Below are positions 9,205 through 17,871 of a stretch of 64,000 nt of DNA, piece by piece; position 1 is the first letter of the stretch, and the number at the start of each line of letters is the position of its first letter. A program made the translations under genes and the position numbers. The notes below the pieces were generated by a model, which ran no database searches, had not been told where the DNA came from, and worked only from the letters and a program-made list of their open reading frames with translations. The stretch spans positions 620,001 to 684,000 of the forward strand of contig NZ_BDAP01000003.1 in the NCBI RefSeq assembly GCF_001598915.1, read 5' to 3'. This stretch comes from Williamsia muralis NBRC 105860. GTDB taxonomy: Bacteria; Actinomycetota; Actinomycetes; Mycobacteriales; Mycobacteriaceae.

Positions 9205-10677
9205 TCAGATGTCGAGGCCCGAGTACATCGTGCGCGCGGGGTCGTATTTGGTACGGACAGAGCGCAGCCGCGGCAGATTGGCACCGAAGTAACGCGACGG
9301 TGCGACCCCGGATTCGATGTAGTTGACATAGGCACCCGCCGACGCCGCGCCGATCGTGCTGTGTGCACTTTTCACCCACGACGTCGGCGACAGATACGAA
9401 GCACCGGGGGCGACGTCGGTGAACCACTGCAGGCTCGCCGCGTGCGTGCGCCACGGGAAGGCTGTGGAACCGGCAGCGACCCCGCTGATCGCACCGTCGA
9501 GCGGGTCGATGATCACCAGCCCGGGGCCGCCGGCCCTGGAACGGTTCCGCACCGCGGTGACGATCGCTGCAGCGATGGGGTCGGTGACCTGGGCGAGGAT
9601 GTCGGACCCGGCGACAAATCCATGTCGCGGCGCGGTCGCGCCACCCGACAGCCGCAGGAACGTCGCCATCGGATCAAGCGTCGAGTAGTCGCTTCCACTC
9701 GGCACCACCCCGACGGCCGCCGAGATGTCGGCCGCGATGCGGCGGCCCGCGCCGGTTGCGCAGACGAGCAACACCGAACAGGTGACGCCACCCCGTCGAT
9801 CGGAACCGATGTTGACGTTCGCCCACGCCGACGGTTCGGCGACCGAAAGCCAGCGCCGCCACCCCGATATCACCGTGGCCGCCGACGCGGGTGGAAAGTT
9901 CATGGTCACAACATCTTTGCCAACCGATGGTGTGGTGCGGAAGGTCAGCGACGTGACGATCCCGAAGTTCCCGCCACCTCCGCCGCGCAGCGCCCAGTAG
10001 AGGTCGTCCCGCTCTCCTGGCGCTACGGTGACGGCTTCCCCGTTCGGCAACACCATCGTCGCGGCCGCGAGGGAATCACAGGTGAGCCCGTGTAGCCGCG
10101 AGTCGACCCCGAGCCCTCCGCCGAGCGTGAGCCCGGCGACACCGACCGTTGCGCATGTTCCGACGGGAACCGACCGGCCTTGCTGGGCAAGACCGCCGGC
10201 CACGGCATACAGCGTGCTCGCCGGCGTGACGGTGGCTAAGCCACTTCCACCCTCATAGCCGATTCCTCCGTCGAGCCTGCGCAGATCCACCACCAACAAC
10301 CCACTCGCTGCTGACGCACCGGTGTAGGAGTGCCCGCCGCTGCGCGTGGCCACTCGCAGCCTGTGCTTCACGGCAAAAGCCATACACCGCTGAACGTCGG
10401 CGACAGTTTTCGGCGCCACGACGGCCACCGGAGTCGATCCGTCGTAACGCGTGTTGAAGATCTGTTTCGCCTGCGTGAATGCGGCGCGTTGCGCGGGCAG
10501 GATCACCTGGCCACTGATCGATGCCGCGAGCGCCGCCCAGTCCGACGACCGTGGGGCGGCCCAGGCTGTCCCGGTGCCACCCGCGACGGCAACTGCCAGA
10601 CCGCCCACCAGAGTTCCCTGCAGCAGCCGCCGACGTGTGAGGTGCCAGGGGGCTGGTGATGGTTCGTCGAACGTCAT
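9205..10677 (-). CDS. Tat-exported FAD-dependent oxidoreductase, berberine-bridge type
   Basis: A 490-residue flavoenzyme of the FAD-binding type 4/BBE family, which oxidises sugars, alcohols or alkaloid-like substrates and passes electrons to oxygen. A twin-arginine signal (TRRRLLQG, residues 14-21) and hydrophobic stretch show export. His116 in SGGHSYTG and Cys175 in VGTCATVG are at the two positions used for bicovalent FAD attachment. The BBE C-terminal box (Y-V-N-Y-I, then a final R-x-K-Y-D-P) is present. The ATG at 10677 is preferred because GAGAGG lies 11 bases upstream; a GTG at 10716 would add 13 residues before the signal. No obvious operon partner. Confidence 0.85.
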   Translation of the reverse strand: MTFDEPSPAPWHLTRRRLLQGTLVGGLAVAVAGGTGTAWAAPRSSDWAALAASISGQVILPAQRAAFTQAKQIFNTRYDGSTPVAVVAPKTVADVQRCMAFAVKHRLRVATRSGGHSYTGASAASGLLVVDLRRLDGGIGYEGGSGLATVTPASTLYAVAGGLAQQGRSVPVGTCATVGVAGLTLGGGLGVDSRLHGLTCDSLAAATMVLPNGEAVTVAPGERDDLYWALRGGGGGNFGIVTSLTFRTTPSVGKDVVTMNFPPASAATVISGWRRWLSVAEPSAWANVNIGSDRRGGVTCSVLLVCATGAGRRIAADISAAVGVVPSGSDYSTLDPMATFLRLSGGATAPRHGFVAGSDILAQVTDPIAAAIVTAVRNRSRAGGPGLVIIDPLDGAISGVAAGSTAFPWRTHAASLQWFTDVAPGASYLSPTSWVKSAHSTIGAASAGAYVNYIESGVAPSRYFGANLPRLRSVRTKYDPARTMYSGLDI

Positions 10678-10811
10678 GACAGGTGGTGCCTCTCGATCGC
10701 CCGACGACTGCGCCACAGACTATCCGCGATCGTGGGTTCACGTCGCAGAACCATCAACGGGGACGTCTGAGGAGTAGTAGGGCCACAACGATCGTCGAAC
10801 AGTGTGACGTC

Positions 10812-11183
10812 TCATTGAGCCCAGGGCGGTGTGATGACCGCGCCGTCGGCGGTGGTCGCCTGCAGACCGGGCGTGGTGGTCACCCATGCTGTCGATTCGG
10901 TGGCGCCACCATCGATCCGCACCTCGGCCCCGGCCGGAACCACGATGACCGTGCCGGCGCCGGCCAGCTCCCGCACGCCGTCCAAACCGACCGTCAGTTC
11001 TCCGTCCAGCACGAGAAGGACCTCTTCCCGACTGGGTCTGTGCGCCACTCCGATCTGGCCGGCGGGAACCGTCAGCCTCCAGGCGCAGAGCTCTTTGCTC
11101 CCTCGCCGCGAACTGACATACGAGTGGAAGGTGCTCCCGTGTGCCGGGAACACCTCGGCGTCGTCGGGTTGGATGACCGGCAT
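10812..11183 (-). CDS. Small cupin protein
   Basis: A 123-residue single-domain cupin. The two short motifs are present but the metal ligands are only partly conserved: one His in VAHRPSREEVLLVLDGEL (around residues 47-64) and none in the second strand pair. It may therefore be a binding protein or a metal-free cupin rather than a dioxygenase. A strong GAGGAGGAG site precedes the ATG. It diverges from a MarR regulator across a 93-base region with two copies of an inverted repeat, so the MarR protein very likely represses it. Substrate unknown. Confidence 0.75.
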   Translation of the reverse strand: MPVIQPDDAEVFPAHGSTFHSYVSSRRGSKELCAWRLTVPAGQIGVAHRPSREEVLLVLDGELTVGLDGVRELAGAGTVIVVPAGAEVRIDGGATESTAWVTTTPGLQATTADGAVITPPWAQ

Positions 11184-11202
11184 GCTCTCCTCCTCAGAAT
11201 TG

Positions 11203-11246
11203 ATAGACAAGCCACTTGACCATATAGACAAGCGTCTTGTCTGTCT
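11203..11246. promoter_or_regulatory. Double operator between cupin and marR genes
   Basis: The downstream copy is a perfect dyad AGACAAGCGTCTTGTCT (11226-11242). A second, imperfect copy of the same design, CAAG-CCA-CTTG with 7 of 9 outer pairs, is centred at 11213, 21 bases (two helical turns) away. Two in-phase sites in a divergent promoter fit a MarR dimer repressing both genes. Confidence 0.7.
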
Positions 11247-11276
11247 ATCCTCGGCGCAGTGGGTCATACTTCGACT

Positions 11277-11720
11277 GTGACCGATTCCGACTGGGCAACT
11301 GCGACGGCCGTGCTGCGAGTGTCCGCACAATTGGTCGATGACATCTCGGCCGGACTGGCCGAGCGGGGCTACCCCGATGTACGACCCGTTCATGGGTTCG
11401 TGTTCGCGGAGTTGTCCGACAATGCCTCTACCGCAGCCGATCTCGCTACGGCGTTGCAGATCACCAAGCAGGCCGCGGCCCAATTGATCGTCTATCTGGT
11501 CGAGCGTGGTTATCTCGACAAACACCCGGACCCGAACGACCGTCGCGCTCAACTGGTGACACTGACACAACGCGGTCGCGAGTGCATGGTCGCAGCCCGC
11601 GAATCCGCGGAGCGATGCGTTCAGGTATGGCGAGATGAGCTGCCGGACAGGGACTTCAAGGCACTGACCCGAGCCTTGGACGTCATTGCGGTACCGGGCA
11701 GACTCAAACCGAGCTGGTGA
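11277..11720 (+). CDS. MarR-family transcriptional regulator
   Basis: A 147-residue MarR-type winged-helix repressor. It has the dimerisation helices at both ends, the recognition region ATALQITKQAAAQLIVYL, and a wing with D-P-N-D-R-R-A-Q-L-V. The GTG at 11277 is preferred because a CATACT hexamer ends 6 bases upstream; a GTG at 11259 would add six residues. It diverges from the small cupin gene across the repeated CAAG-N3-CTTG operator, so it probably controls itself and the cupin. Its stop codon is fused with that of the convergent hydrolase as TGATCA. Confidence 0.85.
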   Translation: MTDSDWATATAVLRVSAQLVDDISAGLAERGYPDVRPVHGFVFAELSDNASTAADLATALQITKQAAAQLIVYLVERGYLDKHPDPNDRRAQLVTLTQRGRECMVAARESAERCVQVWRDELPDRDFKALTRALDVIAVPGRLKPSW

Positions 11721-12584
11721 TCAGCTGGTCGTGCGGGTCCGGGCCTCCGGCACGGCGAGGAAGTCTTCGAGGATGGCGACGACCTGATCGGGGCTTTCTG
11801 CGTGAGGGTAGTGACCGACGCCGCTGAGAACCTCGAGTCGACTGCCCGGAATCGCTTCGTGGGCCGCGTAGCCGTGCGACACCGGGATGATCTTGTCTGC
11901 ATCGCCCCAGATGAGGAGCGTGGGCAGGGCGGAGTTCAGGTACAACCGGTTCAGGGCGCTCACCGCCTGACCGCGGTAGTCCACCACCGACCGCAGAGTC
12001 CTCAGGAATGCCTGCCGCGTCTCGCGATCGCCGAGCGAAGAGTATGCGCGCCACGTTTCGTCCGCCCGCGGCGAGTGCACGCCGGCGGACGCGAACCACG
12101 AGCGAATCTTGTTGCCTGCCCGAAGAACTGGTTGCGGCGCAATCACCGGGAGCACGAACTCGGCCCCAGGAGCCGAGAGCACCCGCAGGGTCCAGTTCAC
12201 GTCGGGTCCCAGTCCACCGCTGCCGATCAAGACCAGGCGCTCGCAATACTCCGGATGTTGATAGGTGAACTGCATGGCCACGCCACCACCCAGCGACTGC
12301 CCGACCACCGTCACCCGATCGATCCCCAATTCCCGCAGCAGGTCACGGAGGAACGCGGCGAACGCACCCAGCGAATAGTCGCCGCGCGGTTTCGACGATT
12401 GCCCATGACCGGGCAGATCCGGTGCGATGACCCGGTGTCTCGCGGCAAGGGACGGAAGTACCGCATTCCACGTCTCCGAACTCCCCGCCATCCCGTGGAT
12501 CAGCAAGAGAACCTCCGAACCGCTCCCCTCGTCCCGATATGCGACATGGTCGCCGTGCAGATCCACGTATTTCAGTGCAGTCAT
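11721..12584 (-). CDS. Alpha/beta-fold hydrolase
   Basis: A 287-residue alpha/beta hydrolase. It shows LLIHGMAGSSETW (oxyanion region, about residues 27-39), the nucleophile elbow V-G-Q-S-L-G-G (Ser near 100), a late Asp in WGDADKIIP (near 225) and His in GVGHYPHAE (near 255). The family includes lactonases, haloperoxidase-like and C-C bond hydrolases, and the exact substrate cannot be read. The ATG is chosen for its AGGAAA site about 8 bases upstream. It stands alone after the SDR gene, 197 bases downstream of it, with inverted repeats in between. Confidence 0.8.
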   Translation of the reverse strand: MTALKYVDLHGDHVAYRDEGSGSEVLLLIHGMAGSSETWNAVLPSLAARHRVIAPDLPGHGQSSKPRGDYSLGAFAAFLRDLLRELGIDRVTVVGQSLGGGVAMQFTYQHPEYCERLVLIGSGGLGPDVNWTLRVLSAPGAEFVLPVIAPQPVLRAGNKIRSWFASAGVHSPRADETWRAYSSLGDRETRQAFLRTLRSVVDYRGQAVSALNRLYLNSALPTLLIWGDADKIIPVSHGYAAHEAIPGSRLEVLSGVGHYPHAESPDQVVAILEDFLAVPEARTRTTS

Positions 12585-12700
12585 TGAAGGATTTCCTGTC
12601 GCGATAGAGCCAGGGACTCGAAGCGGTCGGCGTCGATCGACGTGCCGATACCGTTCGGCAGTACGCGCGGCATCGTGCCGCAATCCATCACCACGATGAT

Positions 12701-12763
12701 GCCCCCTGACAGGGGCCCAATCTACGCGCCGGGGGTCCACTTCCGCTTGTGATCACCGATCAC
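12701..12763. repeat. Two inverted repeats upstream of the alpha/beta hydrolase gene
   Basis: GCCCC-N6-GGGGC (12701-12716) and GTGATC-ACC-GATCAC (12749-12763) lie in the 197-base gap. The second has the size of a regulator operator. The first could be a hairpin after the SDR gene but lacks a T-run. No regulator gene for them is adjacent. Confidence 0.4.
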
Positions 12764-12781
12764 GAACGCATACTGCGCCCG

Positions 12782-13849
12782 TCACCGATCGCGCCTGCCG
12801 ACACCCTGCGAGAGTTCTGCGATCCTGCGGGCAGGCCCGTCCGGTGCCAACGGTTCGGTATCCATACCCGAACCCTCCCGGACCCCTTCGACGAACTCCT
12901 CCAGCGCGTCCTTCGCGGTGTAGCGCGGGGACCAGCCGAGCTCTCGTCGAGCGCGTGTGATGTCCATCAGGGGCAGTCGTAAGACGGTGTCGAACAGGCC
13001 AGGTGAGGCGGGGATGACATGGGCGTGCCACGCTGCCCACACCCCAGCACGCAGCAACGACGCCGGCGCAGGGATCGAACGCGCCCCGAGCATCTTCGCC
13101 AGGTACTTGGCGTCCACCTTCTCGTCGGTCGCGAGGTTGAATGCCCCACGGACCGGCCGGACGGTCGCCTCGGCAAATGCCTCGCCCACATCCGCGCTGT
13201 GCAACGCCTGGAACGACAGCCCCGGCGTCCTCGGAACCACGGGGATCAAGGCGCTGCGGACCAGCTGCCGAGGAAGGAACGGCCCGACGAAGAGACGCCG
13301 TTGCGCCGTGGATGCCTCGCGTTTGAAGATGAACCCAGGCCGCATCCTCACGACCCGCATCTCGGGGTTGTTGTGCTCGTAGCCGTCCAGCCACCGCTCG
13401 AGATACGCCTTCTCGCGCGGGTAGGCAGCACCCGGCCAGCCGTTGGTCGGCCAGCTCTCATCGACGGGGGTGTCCTTCGGACCAGGCGAGTAGGCGGCGA
13501 CCGAGGATGAGTACACGACAGCCGACACATCCTCGGCCGCAGCGGCCTCGAACACCCGGATCGCGCCGCCGACGTTGTTCTCCCATGTCGACACGGGATC
13601 ATGGGTGGGTTGAAAGATCCACGCGAGATGGATGACTACGTCTGCCCCACGAAAGAGAGGCCGCAGATCGTCCTGTCCCGTATCGGCAACGAGGAACTCG
13701 GTTTTCGGGTACGTGAGATCGGTCGGGCGGCGTGCGATGGCGCGAATGGACCTCACCTCGGACCGGGAACCGAGGGCTTCGATGACGCTCGTGCCCACAT
13801 TTCCCGTCGCTCCGGTGACCACAACGGTGCGTGGTTGTGTCTCGCTCAT
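12782..13849 (-). CDS. NAD-dependent epimerase/dehydratase (extended SDR)
   Basis: A 355-residue extended short-chain dehydrogenase with the NAD-binding TGATGNVG (residues about 12-19), the S-S-V-A-A-Y segment and the catalytic pair in YPREK. It is of the nucleoside-sugar epimerase type, but many actinobacterial members work on other metabolites and the substrate is not readable. It follows the MFS gene by 103 bases in the same direction, so it may be the third gene of the marR-MFS operon. The ATG has GGAG close upstream. The open frame extends back to 14095 but that part looks non-coding. Confidence 0.78.
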   Translation of the reverse strand: MSETQPRTVVVTGATGNVGTSVIEALGSRSEVRSIRAIARRPTDLTYPKTEFLVADTGQDDLRPLFRGADVVIHLAWIFQPTHDPVSTWENNVGGAIRVFEAAAAEDVSAVVYSSSVAAYSPGPKDTPVDESWPTNGWPGAAYPREKAYLERWLDGYEHNNPEMRVVRMRPGFIFKREASTAQRRLFVGPFLPRQLVRSALIPVVPRTPGLSFQALHSADVGEAFAEATVRPVRGAFNLATDEKVDAKYLAKMLGARSIPAPASLLRAGVWAAWHAHVIPASPGLFDTVLRLPLMDITRARRELGWSPRYTAKDALEEFVEGVREGSGMDTEPLAPDGPARRIAELSQGVGRRDR

Positions 13850-13952
13850 CTGCTCCGGGTACCCAGCCCTCCACCGCTCGACACCATCAGACGGCGGAAC
13901 CCCGCGCACGGCATCGTGCACGGGGTCCCTCGGCCCAGATCGGGTCGGTGTA

Positions 13953-15581
13953 TCAGACCTTGACGGTGGCCCGGGTGTTGTCGTCCCGATCGGCCGGCTC
14001 GGAGTCGCCGGACGTTTCGGATTCGGTCCCGTCGGGTGTCGAGTCGAGATCGATCGTCCGGCGCAGCGGCCGGTTGGGCAGGAGCGACACCGCAATCAGC
14101 GCAACAACCGCTGCCGCAGCTGCGATCAGGAAGATCCGCCCTGTTGCATCACCGTAAGCGGCGCGAATGATCGATTCGACCGGTCCCGGCAGTGAGTCGA
14201 TGTCGAGGCTGCCGCCGGAGGAGCCGCCTGTGATCCCGAGCCGTGCAAGGCCGCCCGACGAGAGGTCCGCCACGCGAGTGGCCAGGACCGACCCGAGGAC
14301 CGAGACGCCGATTGCGCCGCCGAAGGTCCGGAAGAACGCCACGTTGCTCGAGGCAGCTCCGATGTTGTGGACGCTGACCGTGTTCTGGACCACCAGCACG
14401 AGGTTCTGCATCAGCATGCCTGTGCCGAGCCCAACGATCAGGGTGAAGATACTCACCGACCAGAGGTTGGTCGCGTGGTCGATCGTCCCCAGCAGAGCGA
14501 AGCCGACGATGAGCAGAACCGAGCCGGTCACCATGAACACCTTCCACTTGCCGAACCGGCTGATCAGTTGACCCGATCCCACCGAGGCGATCAGCATCCC
14601 GATGACAAGCGGAATCGAGAGCATGCCGGCGATGGTCGGCGAGAAACCGCGCGCGGTCTGGAAGTACTGGCCCAGGAACGTCGTCGAACCGAACATCCCC
14701 AGTCCCACTGCGATGGACGCGATGATGGCGAGTCCGGTGGTGCGCTCGGTCACGATCTTGAGCGGGATGATCGGCGCTTTGACACGCGATTCCACCAGCA
14801 CGGTGGCCACCAGCAGAAGCAGTCCGCCACCGACATACATCGCGGACTCTCGGGAGATCCAGTCGTAGTACCCGGCTTTGCCCGCGAACGAGACCCAGAT
14901 CAACAGCACGGAAACGCCTGCGGTCAGCAAGGTGGCTCCCAGCCAGTCGATGGAGATGTTCTCGGCGCGCTCGGTCTTGATCCGGAGGGTCTTCTGCAGC
15001 AGGAACAGGGCGATCACTGCCAGTGGCACGCAGACGAAGAAGCACCAGCGCCAGCCGAGTGGGCTGTCGACGATGACGCCGCCCAGGATGGGCCCGCCGG
15101 ACATCGAGACGGCCATGGTGGCGCCCATGTATCCGGAGTACCGGCCGCGCTCACGGGGAGACACGATGCTGCCGATGATTGCGACGACCAGCGCGGTGAG
15201 ACCACCCATTCCGATTCCCTGGACAACGCGGGCCGCGAGGAGAATCGGCACGTTGTGCGCCAAGCCGGCGATGATCGAGCCGACCACGAAGATGATGATC
15301 GCGCTCTGGACGAGCATCTTCTTGCTGAAGATGTCGGCCAGCTTGCCCCAGATCGGCGTCGACGCCGCGTTGGCGAGCAGGGCGGTGGTGATCACCCAGG
15401 CGTAGGCCGTCTGCGACCCCTTCAGATCGCCGATGATCGTCGGCAGGGCGGTGGCGACGATCGTTGTGCTCAGCAAAGCGGTGAACAACGCTGCGAGCAG
15501 CCCGATCATCGCCTCGAGGATTTCGCGGTGGGACATCGCGTATGGATCGTGCTTCGCCACCGCCTCGGTTGAACTTGACAT
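13953..15581 (-). CDS. MFS multidrug exporter, 14-helix DHA2 (EmrB/QacA) family
   Basis: A 542-residue proton-driven exporter with about 14 predicted helices. It has the DHA2 marker D-x-T-I-V-x-x-A-L-P in the form TTIVATALPTI (helix 1, near residues 39-49), the loop motif G-K-L-A-D-I-F-x-K-K, and motif C in helix 5 (MSGGPILGG). The C-terminal tail of about 30 residues is acidic and soluble. The ATG follows directly on the TAG of the MarR gene, so the pair is co-transcribed. The regulator probably senses the exported compounds. Confidence 0.88.
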   Translation of the reverse strand: MSSSTEAVAKHDPYAMSHREILEAMIGLLAALFTALLSTTIVATALPTIIGDLKGSQTAYAWVITTALLANAASTPIWGKLADIFSKKMLVQSAIIIFVVGSIIAGLAHNVPILLAARVVQGIGMGGLTALVVAIIGSIVSPRERGRYSGYMGATMAVSMSGGPILGGVIVDSPLGWRWCFFVCVPLAVIALFLLQKTLRIKTERAENISIDWLGATLLTAGVSVLLIWVSFAGKAGYYDWISRESAMYVGGGLLLLVATVLVESRVKAPIIPLKIVTERTTGLAIIASIAVGLGMFGSTTFLGQYFQTARGFSPTIAGMLSIPLVIGMLIASVGSGQLISRFGKWKVFMVTGSVLLIVGFALLGTIDHATNLWSVSIFTLIVGLGTGMLMQNLVLVVQNTVSVHNIGAASSNVAFFRTFGGAIGVSVLGSVLATRVADLSSGGLARLGITGGSSGGSLDIDSLPGPVESIIRAAYGDATGRIFLIAAAAAVVALIAVSLLPNRPLRRTIDLDSTPDGTESETSGDSEPADRDDNTRATVKV

Positions 15582-16070
15582 CTACTTCCCGTCTTTCCCT
15601 GTGATCGTTTTCTGCGCCGGCCGATCGGCCCGGTGCGCGTGTCTGGTCAATGAACCTCTGAGTTTGCGAAAGGCGCTGCCGGCCGCTTGCGCGTCTGCTT
15701 CGTCCCAGTCGTCGAGTGCGGTCTGTAACGACTCGGCACGCGCAGCCCTCGTTCGACCGAGGAGCTCGCGACCCGCACTCGTCGTCAGCAACTGCGTGGC
15801 CCGCCCGTCACCGGGGTCCGGACGGCGAGCGACGTATCCCTCGGCGACCAACTCGGCCACGTGCCGACTCAACGCGGATTGACTGATGCACAGATCCGAC
15901 GCCAACTCGTTCTGGCGGCACTGCCCTCGTGCCTCCAGGGCCATGAGCACACCGAGACCACCTGGCAATGTCGGCCCTTCGTCCGTGGACACGACAGCTC
16001 CGCGAAAAGCGCGACCCATCAGGTACAGCTCCTCGATCAGTTCGCTCGCTGTTCCTGACGACACCGGCAC
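15582..16070 (-). CDS. MarR-family repressor of the MFS operon
   Basis: A 162-residue MarR-type regulator with helix-turn-helix ASDLCISQSALSRHVAELVA (about residues 59-78) and the wing containing R-R-P-D-P-G-D-G-R. The start is a GTG with GAGGGAG about 8 bases upstream. It is the first gene of an operon with the MFS exporter. It is preceded by a large nested palindrome that contains its own probable promoter, so autorepression is likely. The basic C-terminal tail (last 20 residues) is unusual but of unknown meaning. Confidence 0.85.
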   Translation of the reverse strand: MPVSSGTASELIEELYLMGRAFRGAVVSTDEGPTLPGGLGVLMALEARGQCRQNELASDLCISQSALSRHVAELVAEGYVARRPDPGDGRATQLLTTSAGRELLGRTRAARAESLQTALDDWDEADAQAAGSAFRKLRGSLTRHAHRADRPAQKTITGKDGK

Positions 16071-16087
16071 GACGACTTCTCCCTCAT

Positions 16088-16139
16088 ATAATTGATTGCA
16101 CTACACAACTTATATAAGTTACATGCGGCAATCAACTAT
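16088..16139. promoter_or_regulatory. Concentric palindrome with promoters on both strands (marR-MFS operator)
   Basis: The inner element is a perfect 14-base palindrome AACTTATATAAGTT (16107-16120). Exactly 7 bases outside it on each side are TTGATTGC (16092-16099) and GCAATCAA (16128-16135), sharing the same centre at 16113.5. Three more outer pairs (ATA/TAT) match. On the minus strand TTGATT (16135-16130), a 17-base spacer and TAAGTT (16112-16107) form a promoter for marR. The same promoter exists on the plus strand because of the symmetry. Confidence 0.75.
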
Positions 16140-16200
16140 TCCCTGGGTGCGGAATACCTCCGCGGACCGAACGGAAGCCTTGGCGGAGTCCGCCGTACGA

Positions 16201-16695
16201 CTAGCGCGTATCTGGCGAGGCCAGCGGGTATCCGCGGCGTACGGTTCGGTCGAGGATGCCGAGGGTACTGCGTAGCGCAGTGGCAGAGATCACCGGAAAG
16301 ATCCCTTTGGCTCGCCACTCCGGATGGATGTTCGACCAGTCGTAAAACGACACCACACGCGTACCGGTCTCACCCTCGGGATGAAGCTCATAGCCGTAGA
16401 CGTGGCCGATCTGCGGTCGTAAACGGCCCTTGACGGTCCATGAGATCTCGCGACCGGAGACAAACGTCTCGATGACAACCGAGACGTCGTACTCCCCGAT
16501 CGGTACGTCCCCCAGGGCCTCGCGGTCCATGTGCACGACAAACGTGTCCCCTACTGCAGCGACACGGTCGCCTGTGGCACTCATCAACATCCCGGATGCG
16601 TCGATCGCCACGTGACCTTGCGGATCGGTCAACACCGCGAACACATCTTCGACGTTCGCGGGGATGACTCGTTCGGCCTGTAGTCGCTCGATCAT
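16201..16695 (-). CDS. SRPBCC-family (START-like) protein
   Basis: A 164-residue helix-grip (SRPBCC, polyketide-cyclase/START-like) protein. It begins R-V-I-P-A-N-V-E-D-V-F-A-V-L-T-D-P, typical of the first strand-helix unit, and ends with the long C-terminal helix (T-A-L-R-S-T-L-G-I-L). Such proteins bind hydrophobic ligands in a cavity; no catalytic residue can be named. It is a single gene, transcribed toward the marR region, with a leaderless-type start. Confidence 0.75.
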   Translation of the reverse strand: MIERLQAERVIPANVEDVFAVLTDPQGHVAIDASGMLMSATGDRVAAVGDTFVVHMDREALGDVPIGEYDVSVVIETFVSGREISWTVKGRLRPQIGHVYGYELHPEGETGTRVVSFYDWSNIHPEWRAKGIFPVISATALRSTLGILDRTVRRGYPLASPDTR

Positions 16696-16702
16696 GGGCA
16701 GG

Positions 16703-16708
16703 ACGGTA
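16703..16708 (-). promoter_or_regulatory. -10 element of SRPBCC gene (leaderless type)
   Basis: TACCGT on the minus strand ends 7 bases before the ATG at 16695. No Shine-Dalgarno sequence is seen. Confidence 0.45.
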
Positions 16709-16743
16709 TCGCGTTCACCGATGACAGCGCGGTCTGCGGCGCG

Positions 16744-17871
16744 TCAGGGCCCAACCGTGTTGAGCTCGGCAACAAGATCGAAAGCGGGATCGTCCGGGCC
16801 GATGTCGAACGTGCATTGCTGCTCGCGCGGATCTGGCACAAAGGCCCAGAACAGCGCTCCCGCAGTACCGGCGGCGCGCTGGCCGTCGATTTTGGTCTCG
16901 AAGTCGTCCACCCGATCCTCACGGGTGCCGCACGACCCGGCGTTCTGCCCGATCTCGGCGACCACCAGTGGCTTGCCGACCGCCTGGGCCTGCACGATGT
17001 GGGTGGCGAGGCCATTCCACACGTCGCCGGGCAGCGGCACGCCGTCAGCGCCGTAGTCGTGGTACTCGAGCACGTCGACGTGGGGTGAAGCCCCCAGCAG
17101 CTGATAGTCACCGCCGGCCGACCCACATTGCCCGCCACCGAGCAGGCCTGCCCAGATCGGGGTGGACGGATCCGCTGCCCGAACCTTGGCGCCGGCTTGG
17201 TCGAAGAAGTTCCGCAGGATCTGACCCGAGTCGGACGGGCACGTCCGGTTCTGCCAACTGCACGCAGAATCGCCGCACAGACTCGTCTCGGGTTCGCCGA
17301 CCAATTCCCAACCGGCCAGCGCAGGCGACGACTTCCACCGGTTGACCGCTGTGGTCACCCATTGATCGAACCGTAGGGGCGCCCCTGCCGGGACCAGGGT
17401 CTTCCAGCCGGACGTGTACCAGCTCCGACCCTTGAACAACTCGTCTTCGCAGGCACCGTCGCCACCGGTGAAGACCGGCACGAGCATCTGGTCATGGGCT
17501 TCGGCCGCGGCGAACACTGCGTCCATCGGACCGAAATCGAGCTCGCCCGTGAACTTGTTGACCGCCAGGCGCTGGAAAGCGTTGAAGCGGGTGAGGGAGT
17601 TGGGCTCGAGCGACGAGAAGTAGGAGTCGAGGTCGACCATCGCGCCGCAACCCTGGTTCACCGACCAATCGGTCGCGAGCTGGTAGGCGTTGAAACCGCT
17701 CGGCCACCATGGCGATCCATCGAGCTCGAGACCGTCCGCCGTCGCCTCCACCCTGTTCGGCCCGGCCGCTTCTGCGGACCCGGCCTGCGCCCACTGGGTC
17801 GACCCGACACCGACCAGCAGGATCATGGCCAATGCGAAGAAGTAGTACGTACGATGCGTGGTGCGTTGCAT
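16744..17871 (-). CDS. Secreted glycoside hydrolase, clan GH-A (GH5-like)
   Basis: A 375-residue secreted protein with a signal sequence (hydrophobic residues 10-30, cleavage probably after W-A-Q-A) and a (beta/alpha)8 hydrolase of the cellulase/mannanase type. The probable acid/base Glu193 is in VGEPE and the nucleophile Glu306 in VVAEIG. The usual Asn before the acid/base is Gly here. Eight or more Cys suggest disulfides. It may cut a mannan or glucan of the own cell envelope or of plant matter; the substrate cannot be told. Divergent from ethA with 158 bases between, no clear partner. Confidence 0.75.
   Translation of the reverse strand: MQRTTHRTYYFFALAMILLVGVGSTQWAQAGSAEAAGPNRVEATADGLELDGSPWWPSGFNAYQLATDWSVNQGCGAMVDLDSYFSSLEPNSLTRFNAFQRLAVNKFTGELDFGPMDAVFAAAEAHDQMLVPVFTGGDGACEDELFKGRSWYTSGWKTLVPAGAPLRFDQWVTTAVNRWKSSPALAGWELVGEPETSLCGDSACSWQNRTCPSDSGQILRNFFDQAGAKVRAADPSTPIWAGLLGGGQCGSAGGDYQLLGASPHVDVLEYHDYGADGVPLPGDVWNGLATHIVQAQAVGKPLVVAEIGQNAGSCGTREDRVDDFETKIDGQRAAGTAGALFWAFVPDPREQQCTFDIGPDDPAFDLVAELNTVGP

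Noticed and set aside
14367-15572. 401-codon plus-strand frame opposite the MFS gene
   Set aside because: His/Asp/Gly-rich antisense shadow of transmembrane helices.
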